Assembly (NCBI GenBank): GCA_025094145.1
Contig: JALLLS010000092.1
Coordinates: 1 to 64,000, forward strand
Direction of reading: 5' to 3'
DNA from: Spinellus fusiger
Taxonomy: Eukaryota; Mucoromycota; Mucoromycetes; Mucorales; Phycomycetaceae
Length of the DNA stretch: 64,000 nucleotides
Both the position numbers and the translations under genes were made by a program. Below, piece after piece: positions 55,852 through 64,000 of this stretch. Every line of letters begins with the position of its first letter. Position 1 is the stretch's first letter. The notes below the pieces were generated by a model that was given only the letters and a program-made list of their open reading frames with translations, was not told the origin of the DNA and made no database searches.

Positions 55852-57287
55852 ATGTCACTCCATCTCTCAGAACATCATCTTCCTTCACATGATAATCCCC
55901 CTTGTCCAAGTCTAACTGTGACTACCAATAACGGTCGTACCATGTCAGAAGAGGTTGCATATGATGTTTCTAAAGTAAGCCATCTGTCCATTGTCTTCCA
56001 TGCGCCGCTCCATCTCATCTCACCTCATCCACTCCTCCACCCACTCCACCACCTCCTCCTACTCCTATTTTGTAACTGCAGAAACTAGACATTTTGAAGA
56101 CTCGACTTGACTTTGCCCGCTTCAAACTAACCAATGGATGGGAAAAGAGCACCCTATTGGACATTGAGTGTCTATGGAAACAGCGCCAAAAGAGAATGGC
56201 CGATGCACTGCCCACCCCTCGAATGACACAGCGCAACATCATCGACAAGCGTGTCTACATTCAATCTCCCGGCACACGTTCCATGCCCCACCCACTCCAC
56301 GCCACCAAGAAACCCAAACTCACACGGTCCCTGTCCAGTCCCACTGTGGATCTGCACAAAGACCATACAGACTCCCTCACGTTTGCCTGTGCCACTGCTG
56401 CCTACCGTCCCTATGGCCTCAGGCGGTGTCGGCGAAGAAGAAGCAGTCATCCCTCTCGAGACTCCCGAGAAAAGTCAAGGCCACAGACATTTCTCTTCCA
56501 CCACTACCATGAGCCTCTTTCCACCACTGCTGATCCAAGGGGAGTGTTGCAGAGGACGGTGTCTCGGGGCGATCCGTGCTCTTCTTCTTTGTCTTCTTTG
56601 TCTTTGTCTTTGTCTTCTTCTTCTTTGTCCTCTTTGTCCTCTTCTTCTTCTTTGTCTTCTTCATCACAAGACAGTCACCATCACCATCACCACCACCACC
56701 ACCACCACCACCACCATACCATAAAAGGTCTGTTCCAGCCTAAGAAGCAGGGTCGGTCCACGTCATTCTCGTTGGAGGATGTGTATAGAGCCAACTCTCC
56801 TTGTTCAGAGGGGGAGCCGCAGAGAGTGAAGAATTCGTTGGATTTCTTGTCGTATGCCATTGCCATGACAGAAAATCATCCTAAACAGCCCCCAAGAGAG
56901 AAAGAGACACAAAGGACACAGACACCGCAACCTACCCCACGCCCCCTAGAGTCCAGTGCAGTGGACACAACTGAGGAAGAAGACGAAGACGAAGACGAAG
57001 ACCTGGACCTGGACCTGGACCTGGACAAAGACGAGGACACTATCAGCCATCCAGATGTCTTTCTGCAACACCCCACAAGAGACAGGGCCTATGCCACTGC
57101 AGCCCATAGCCCAGTGTCTTTGGAATCCTCCTTGGCATCATGCAATCCAAGGGCCTCCATGTCATGTGATGAGACAGAGAGTGACGATGCAAGTCCTCCT
57201 CCTTCTCCTGTCACTGCTGCTGCCCAGGCAATTATGATGTTTGTGAATAGCAATGTGGGCAAGAACATCTATTCTTCCATGCAATAG
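55852..57287 (+). CDS. Low-complexity protein with a Whi5/Nrm1-like motif (putative cell-cycle repressor)
   Basis: Two exons, 55852-55974 and 56082-57287, give 442 residues. Just after the splice a short block, LDILKTRLDFARFKLTNGWE, resembles the Whi5/Nrm1 GTB motif (K/RTRLxxAxxKVxxGW) that binds G1/S transcription complexes SBF and MBF. The remainder is disordered: RRCRRRRSS, several Ser-Leu runs from TCT/TTG codons, twelve or more consecutive His, and an acidic run of Glu-Asp and Asp-Leu repeats near residues 330-350, with many S/T-P sites suited to CDK phosphorylation. The C-terminus contains PPSPVTAAAQAIMMFVNS. The function is inferred from one short motif only, so alternatives remain open. 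Confidence 0.5.
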
Positions 57288-58736
57288 AATGTTTCCCTTT
57301 TTTGTGTTTTGTGTTTTGTGTTTTGTGTTTTGTATATTTGATAAGTCCCTTGCATTTCATATTTATTTATTTATTTATTTTATAAAAGTAAAAAAAGTAA
57401 AAAAGAAAAGTAAAAGTAAAAAGTAGAAAAGAAGAAGAAAAGTGTGTGCTTCTACACACAACACACAACACAACCTGTGCTGTTTTCTTTTTCTTTTTTG
57501 TCTTACATTCTATTCATACTCAATCCTTAGGACCCTTTTCCAGTTCTGTTGTGAGGTGGGGTTGGACAGGGAGAGAAGACTCCCAAGCGCCGATTTTTAC
57601 TTTTCTTAAACAAGAGAGAGGTCTGACCGCAAAGAAAAAGAAAAAGAAAAAGAAAAAGAAAAAGAACCATTTGGCAGGTTAAGAAAACCACACGAGGGGC
57701 CACGGACAATGACAAGCACAAATCTCCATGTGTCTCCACAAGTGCGGAGAATCTGCAGTGACTCAAATGGAAAAAAGATCCTGAGCCCTGTGGATGTTTA
57801 GTCATGGAGGTGGAAAGAGGCGGGAGTATCGAAGGAACAAAAAGACAGAACAGACATCTGCCCTTGTGCTGTGTGGAGACATGCAAAGAGTCTTCTTCTT
57901 CTGTTTTGTTCTTCTTTTGTTCCAATGCTGTTGTCATGGAGAGAGGCTCCATTGAAAAGAAAAGAACTCTCCTATAAAAAGCAGGTGGAGAAGCAAAGAC
58001 ATTGGCACTTGTGAATGATGTATTATTGATTTCCATGTCAGGGTCTGTCTTGAACTTGTTTCAACGGCTCTGTTCCTATCTCTTGACAGGTGGCCTTTGT
58101 CCTGTGAAGCAGAAATGAGTCAAGGGAGTTTAAGCTTTTGTTTTTGTTTTGGTGTCATGGTAACTCTTCTTTACTCCAACTATCTGGACTTGAATCCATG
58201 GGTGGGGCTTTGATATTGGGTTGAGAGGTAGATCTTTCATAATAAAGTATAAAAAACAATGCAATGAGGAAGCGACAAGTGAGAAACCTAGCAAGATATT
58301 TCTCCTCACCAGCAAATAATAACAACAGTACTGCTGCTGCTGTTATTGTTATTGTTATTGTTATTGTTATGACTACCACCACCACGAATGCCTGATGGAT
58401 ATATAAAAACAGTGCCATTCCATTCAAACTACAAACAGTATAGATGTCAATCTCTTCATTAGGATTCTCATTAGGATTCTCATTAGAAAACAGCTCTATT
58501 CTATGTATTAGAAAAAGTGCAGTGCTGATACAATTCCAAAAAGTCACTTTGATTAGGTGAGGAATATCCACTGCACAACGAATGCTGCAAGACACAACTT
58601 ACTATAAGTAAGCCCTATTATTGTGATTATCATTCACTTGTAAATGGGTCGATAGATCAATGCTATAGTACTACAAACATTCTCTTGATAGTGTGCCTGA
58701 TAGACATGAGTAGTGTTTTCATTGGTAGGGTGGTTA
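57288..58736. other. Intergenic with simple repeats, no gene supported
   Basis: Contains (TTTGTG)n at about 57302-57330, (AAAGAA)n at about 57635-57665 and (TTATTG)n near 58343-58370. Frames such as 57527-58036 (minus) and 58155-58595 (minus) consist mostly of these repeats and show no domain. Confidence 0.45.
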
Positions 58737-58749
58737 TTAAATAAAGATA

Positions 58750-59666
58750 GTCATGTAGTCTACCTGTATTCTGTAATATAGAATTGACCTTATCAGAAAC
58801 ACAAGACACTTATGTTTTAGTAGCATCGCCATCACTGCTTTCTTTTCCTCCAACACCAGTAGAGACAATTCAAAATGACTGTTTACATCTTTTATAGGGA
58901 GAGGGTGGGCTAATCTATCCTGTACTGCCTTTTGCCTCAAGTCTTCTTGACGAATACACCTATTTAACTTTGAACCTATTAGTATGAGAACACCATAAAT
59001 AAGATAAAAACAAAACAATAGAAGATAATTACTAGCCTTTGTTTCAATAATAACAGTATTGCCTGTTATTCTCTTTATCATATGAGTAGACAGTAGTTTA
59101 ATATAGATCATCATAACAATGACAAGATAATGTCAATAGCAGCACCAACGTTCATTTATTTATATTCTCTTTACAGTAACACACCAAATACAAGAATAAC
59201 TACTCATCCTAGGGATCAAAAAGAAACAGCATGCTATTTACACACAATGGATTTTGTTTTCATTTAATGAATTTCTCATGAAAACTAATGTACAGCTGTT
59301 GGGCCACTCTCCAAAATGAAAGGTCTATAAATGCATTAGATAAAGAAAGAAAGAAAGAAAAGGGCATTCATACGTCTTTATCTACATGTATAAAAGTAAT
59401 ACACAGACAAACCCCTCATCTTACTTACATCCACTTGCTATTTCTTGTAGATAGTGAAGGAATTTAATGGCATGAATGAGCTTCATAGCGTTTCTTTCAC
59501 TAAATGTTTCCATATTTTATTAGACAGAATACCATTGCAGGGTAAAAAGGGTAAAAAGGGTAAAAAGAATGTGATTTTACTTTTCATCAAAACTGGCCAG
59601 ACACTTGCTCTTTCTTGTATTCGTCTGACAATTCCTGTATTAAAGTTGAGCAATGTGAAAACTATC

Positions 59667-59701
<35 letters not shown>

Positions 59702-60394
59702 TAATACTAATAGTACAGTGGCTATCACCTTACCTAAAGAATACTTCACATTTCAAGTGAAAATCTGCAAGTTCATCCAATATCCTCAATGTTCGTGCTT
59801 GAGTCTTTGAGATGCTAGTAAATATTACTAAGATCCACTCAATTAGAATGAATGATAATACTACCCTAGTATTATTCTATAAATATCAACCTTTACATAA
59901 TGCTGGTACATTATCCTTGTTAATACTAGGTAAAGAACTAAACAAAGCAAGTATATTAACTAGTTAGGAAGAGCCAACCTTCTCATTCATTTCACTTGTA
60001 TAAAAAAGATACTTTCACTTCATCACTCCTATCTTTCAATACTACATATCTGCACCAGTTCTTTACTAACACGAATCAATTCCATACAATTAAGCCCAAG
60101 GAATCCTATCCAATACCCATCCAAAGAAGCAAGGTAATACTTACACACAGTGGACATGGATAGTATAAAATGGGCTCTGATTCTGACAATACTCTCTAGA
60201 CGTTCACAATCAGAGGGTTGGAGAACAGATTCTAAATTTCCATGATGTGAAGAAACCTCGCTCAGACTATCTTCTCTCTCTCTCAGATTATTGACTGTAC
60301 AATCGATCTCTTGAAGTTGCTTTTCTATCTTGTAAGATAAGATACTTTTTGCCTCTTCTTTTAGTCTTTTCTCTCTTGCTTCCATTGTTTTCAA
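58750..60394 (-). CDS. Putative spliced coiled-coil protein, unidentified
   Basis: Not recognised. An exon with strong coding look runs from ATG at about 60394 to a GTAAGT donor near 60146: MEAREKRLKEEAKSILSYKI, NNLREREDSLSEVSSHHGN and CERLESIVRIRAHFILSMST, with heptad-like charge spacing. A second candidate exon follows a good TAATAG acceptor near 58982 and reads LNRCIRQEDLRQKAVQDRLA, PIKDVNSHFELSLLVLEEKK up to a CAG-GTAGAC donor near 58765. Whether the two belong together, and where the gene ends, cannot be settled from the sequence. It lies downstream of NNRD on the same strand. Possible kinetochore or complex subunit, but this is a guess. Confidence 0.35.
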
Positions 60395-60673
60395 GTGATG
60401 AAGGAGAGATCCAGAGCCTGATGACCTGTGCCATGGGTTTTATTATTTGAATTTAGTGACGTTGGTCATTAGAAACAGCAACTATATCAAATAAAGTGTG
60501 ACCGATGAAGACTGTAAAGGACATGACTTGTGTACATTTGCCTCATTGGCTATGTTGTTAAAGAAGAATGGAATGTATATTTATTGATATATAAAAGAAC
60601 TCGGTCACTATAATAAAGAGGACATCCAACTCTCCTCAGAACCTTTATCTAATATACCTGCTATTCTATTGAT

Positions 60674-62505
60674 TTATATAAGCAACAAAGATAGAAGGAA
60701 AACTAACTTATCCAACTGTCTGTACACTCTACCTTTTATCAATGCATTGTAGCTGGATCCAATTTCATTCAACATATCTGAAGTCAGAACAGATCGGCCG
60801 TGCTTTTCATAAGCTCTTCTTCCACACTCTTTGACAAGATGACATGCGCCCAAGGATGCTAGCATATAAACATCCTCTGACTGAATATTCTTTGGGTGCC
60901 TTCAAAAAGATAAATGATATGAGTGGATATATTTTCTTCTATTGATAATAAAGATAAACATGTCATGTACTTACTTCCATCTATTTTCCTTATAGGCATT
61001 ACCCCACGCTAATAGAGTCCCTACTATTCCTGACAGAATATCTCCTTGTCCACCCATGCGCTTCTGTCCACCTTCACGATCACAGACAAGAACTAGTGCA
61101 TGTATACTTTCAATGAGACCTGCTTCTTCTTCTTCTTCATGATGACGCCTCTTATCCAACTTGCCTTGTTTTCCATTGGACACTCTATCAAAAAACCCCT
61201 TTTGAACAATGATCACACCACCCAATGCCTCACTTAGTTTCTGGACCAGAGTGTCCTCCTCTTCTTTTTCATGGCAAATGCCCTGTTCGCATAAACAATG
61301 ACCCATTCCATGGTTGATATTTTATTGTATCCTTGCTATCTCTTGTTACTGTTCTCTATCCTTCACTCACCATGGTCTTACAGAGTCGCTTAAATTCCAC
61401 ACGATTGGGTGTCAAAACAGCCTTTGTATAGCCTTGTATAATATAAGGATGATGTTGAATAAGAAATAAACCATCCTTCAATCAAGTCAGTTTTATAGTT
61501 TTATAGTTTTATAGTTATTCAGGGAATGATAGTAGAGAATCAAAGCTTTCTTTTCTTTTCTTTTCTTTTCTTTCTTATATTCATATATACTTACAGCATC
61601 CAGTACAACTGCTACTTGTTCTTTACGTGCTTTTATAACAATGTCCTTTGCTGATGCTTGCATTAATGCATCTCGAGACAAGCCAGGTCCCACCACAAGG
61701 ACATCCAAGCGAGATAATACAGAAGAGACACGGTCCACTATCTCTTTTATACTAGAGCCTGGTATATCCTTTTGTCTTTATAGATGTAGGAGAGGATGAA
61801 TGAACAAGCAGATGCATTGTCACTATCCATAGTGGCATCCACCTGCCTGGAAATTCTTTCTCTTTTTCTCTCAGTTAACTTACGTTTCTGAACGTAGGTA
61901 GGGATGAACGATAAGATCTAAGAAAGGTGATCTTTGTTTAAATAATAAAAATGATAATAAAAATGATAATAAAAATAATAAAAAGACACTCTATCTACAG
62001 ATCGAGTTTCATTCAATTACCTGGAGAATAAGCCTAATAAAATAGTGAGCATATAAATAAATAAAAACAGTGGCAGTGGAAGCACACGTAGAGTAGAAAA
62101 AGATATGTAGTTACCTTGATGGCCATACTTGCACTGGGCTCACAAAATACATGACACAGATCTGCACCCTAACCCTTGTGCTTAATAGAACAGTAGAGAT
62201 AGATGGATAGTAAATAAATAAAATAAATAAAAACTTACTAGCTTCAAGGCAGAAATACCGCTAAAGTAAGGTGCTCCAGTATATCTACTAAGCATAAGGA
62301 GCCATTGTTTTTTGTTTTTTCCATTGACTTACTCTTCTGAACCACCCAAAATACCAATACGGCCTTGATATTTTGGTAGGAATCACCCTACCAAGGTTAG
62401 TCATATGTCTTTCTTTGTTTCTAGTCGGCATCCACCTGCTTGTCCCTTGTGCATCTCATGAGACAATGGGGGTATTAGTTGACGTATCTTGGACATGTGG
62501 GTCAT
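60674..62505 (-). CDS. ATP/ADP-dependent (S)-NAD(P)H-hydrate dehydratase
   Basis: About ten small exons on the minus strand from ATG at 62505: 62505-62436 ([17 protein letters not shown]), 62363-62333 ([10 protein letters not shown]), about 62283-62237 ([15 protein letters not shown]), about 62168-62117 ([18 protein letters not shown]), a tiny exon near 62030-62018 (AYSP), about 61918-61884 ([12 protein letters not shown]), about 61777-61592 ([12 protein letters not shown]), about 61480-61371 ([13 protein letters not shown]), about 61310-60975 (GHCLCEQG to [18 protein letters not shown]) and about 60897-60674 (HPKNIQ to YNALIKG). The blocks are those of the ribokinase-like YjeF_C/Carkd family that repairs hydrated NADH and NADPH. 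The GGQGD loop holds the catalytic Asp. An acidic/basic insertion ([14 protein letters not shown]) interrupts exon 9. The last codons after NALIKG may be an unspliced intron, so the C-terminus is uncertain. Confidence 0.88.
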
Positions 62506-62791
62506 TGTAGGTTGAATGTTTAAGAATAGAAAGCAATGAATAAAATAAAAATAAACAGCACTATACTATACTATACTATACTATACTATACTTGCAATAA
62601 GAGACATAAAATATCTATAAAAAGGAGGGACGCTTAGAGTCACGTCGTTATGACGACAGCCTTGACAGATTGGTAGGCGTCATCATTCTTATTTATTCTG
62701 TACTGCCGAGTTATGTTATGTTATGTTCTTTATTTATATTGACATTGGTATTTATAGATAGAATGAATAGGGCCAGGAAGTACTAGATAGG
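62506..62791. other. Short intergenic with (ACTAT)n
   Basis: Upstream of NNRD and downstream of the GT8 gene. Contains a pentanucleotide tandem repeat CTATA at about 62565-62590. Confidence 0.6.
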
Positions 62792-63748
62792 TCACTGTTC
62801 ATGAAAAGAAGCAAGGTGTGTCTTTGTGGATTGATAAGTACTCCACCACGTCTCATACAGTGGAAGGTAGATCTTTTCACTTTCCACCAAAGACTCAATA
62901 GTATTGTCCCATGGCTTTCCTTGAATATAATGGATGTTCTTAATGTCCGACATCTTCCATAGGGATGGGTGGGCCTGAGGAAGGGTTTTGAGAGCATTGT
63001 AGATATAAGGCAGAGGCACCCAATGATCTTCAAAGATTTCATTTAAGAAGTCTTGGTCCGGGAACACATAGAAGCTAAGATTGGGTGTCTTCTGAAGGCG
63101 ATGTACCATGGATTCAAAGATGGAGACGGAGGGGGTGAGAACAATAAGACCGCTGTTAAAGTAGCAGCGAGAGGGTTCGAGGGGGCCCCCTCCATGGCCA
63201 TGGGTATAGGCACAATTAGAAGGTATCCTTGGTAGGTGGATTGAGATGAATGAATAAGCAAAGAGAAATTCAATCCAATAGCAACTTCATCTGTAGATAG
63301 AGACTTACCAGTGAGGGGGATAGGCCTTGATACGATTAGGATTGCATCTGCATGCATGACATGCAGCTACCCAATGTTCATCATTGAGATTCATGGTCAT
63401 TAACTCATCCATGTTCTTAAATGGGAGCATATCTGAATCAAGCAAAACAATCCTTTTATATTCATGTTGATTCCATACTGATAATTTAGTCCAAGTATCA
63501 ATGAATCTTTCTGCAGAGTAATCAATCTTCTCCGAGGGTTGAATGAGATCGATTTGCTTTAGAATACAATTCAAATGCTCCAATGGTAAAAGAAACTCTT
63601 TTGGCACTGCATTGGTATACAACACCAACAGTGGGTATTGACTATTGACTTGATACAATGCCTCTGCAAGTGTAAAAACGCCTTTGATGTAATTATTGTT
63701 GCTTGTAATTACCACCGCCCAGGCTGATTTCAATCCAGAGACAGGCAT
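62792..63748 (-). CDS. Glycosyltransferase family 8 protein (glycogenin/galactinol-synthase-like)
   Basis: Two exons, 63748-63309 and 63227-62792, total 876 nt (291 residues). The N-terminal AWAVVITSNNNYIKGVFTLA is the nucleotide-sugar fold start. RIVLLDSDMLPF contains the DxD metal-binding motif, and YFNSGLIVL, PDQDFLNEIF and IHYIQGKPWD are the later GT8 landmarks, the last with the conserved His and Gly-Lys-Pro-Trp. Such enzymes transfer glucose or galactose from UDP-sugars with retention. The absence of a long C-terminal region argues against a classical glycogenin; fungal short GT8 members are of unknown acceptor. The start ATG is the first in frame. Cytosolic, as no signal peptide or membrane segment is seen. 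Confidence 0.88.
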
Positions 63749-64000
63749 TGTGGAATGGCTATCTTATCTATGTAGAGATTTTTTTTTGTTGAGAAGAATC
63801 AGTGTAACATTTGGTGTTGTAGATCATTTTTATATTCCATATGACAATCGGTGACTTAAATTCAATGGATAAGTCCAGCCTATCAACGCAGAGGAGATGT
63901 ACAAGGGAAAGTATAGAAAGACAATAGGGGAAAATACAGTCCCAGCCTTGCTTCGAGAAACAAGCTAGCCTAGAAAGTAATTTATGATATAAACTAATGC
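63749..64000. promoter_or_regulatory. Upstream region of the GT8 gene
   Basis: 252 bases to the window edge with no frame of note. It must contain the promoter of the minus-strand GT8 gene. No specific element is recognised. Confidence 0.4.

Noticed and set aside
57446..58595. Frames rich in Lys, Phe-Leu or Val-Ile-Thr on both strands
   Set aside because: They are made largely of (AAAGAA)n and (TTATTG)n repeats.
1..64000. tRNA and rRNA genes
   Set aside because: I looked for cloverleaf-type motifs with a GGTTCRAATCC box and for rRNA landmarks and found none; a tRNA scan could still find a divergent one.

Overview
This window reads as nuclear DNA from an early-diverging filamentous fungus, most likely Mucoromycota and probably Mucorales. 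Coding genes are split by many short GT-AG introns of about 45-150 bp. Intergenic DNA is very A+T-rich, and the products are fungal: a Rom2-type RhoGEF, an AreA-type GATA factor, Erg26, Dcp1 and a DIT1/PvcA enzyme. A protein shaped like the Mucor non-canonical RNase III R3B2 and a decayed Fanzor/TnpB-like element also point to Mucorales. I joined exons by hand using frame, phase and splice-site agreement, so boundaries could be off by a base or by a missed alternative site.

Layout. 1-3455 is A+T-rich DNA without a visible gene. 3456-16657 is a gene island: RhoGEF (+), kanadaptin-like FHA protein (+), Nudix hydrolase (-), GATA factor (+) and R3B2-like protein (-). 16658-29677 is gene-poor and repeat-rich. 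It holds a Tc1 relic, a Fanzor-like relic, a 1.35 kb Tc1/mariner element with both inverted repeats, a 72 bp hairpin MITE, a secreted Asp-Ser repeat protein, a 1.28 kb TA-flanked inverted-repeat element, and a Gfo/Idh/MocA oxidoreductase. 29678-35550 has a pentatricopeptide-repeat protein (+) and a DIT1/PvcA isocyanide-synthase family protein (-). 35551-43883 is gene-poor again. It contains a 2.59 kb near-perfect palindrome made of two head-to-head copies of the same 1.2 kb element, another Tc1 relic, and a small secreted His/Tyr/Pro-rich protein.

43884-57287 is the densest part: an arabinokinase-type glycosyltransferase (-), DCP1 (+), RPB3 (+), ERG26 (-), a U1A/U2B''-type snRNP protein (-), a lysine-rich basic protein (-), a mitochondrial-type rhomboid (+), a Pmp3-type membrane protein (+) and a possible Whi5-like regulator (+). 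57288-64000 holds a weakly supported coiled-coil gene, the NAD(P)HX dehydratase NNRD and a GT8 glycosyltransferase, all on the minus strand.

Most neighbours are functionally unrelated housekeeping genes and nothing looks like an operon or a biosynthetic cluster. The points of most interest are the RNA-silencing type RNase III with no visible catalytic residues, the giant palindrome and its sister copy 10 kb away, the Fanzor-like relic, the isolated isocyanide-synthase gene, and two places (ROM2 and the rhomboid) where the reading frame shifts.
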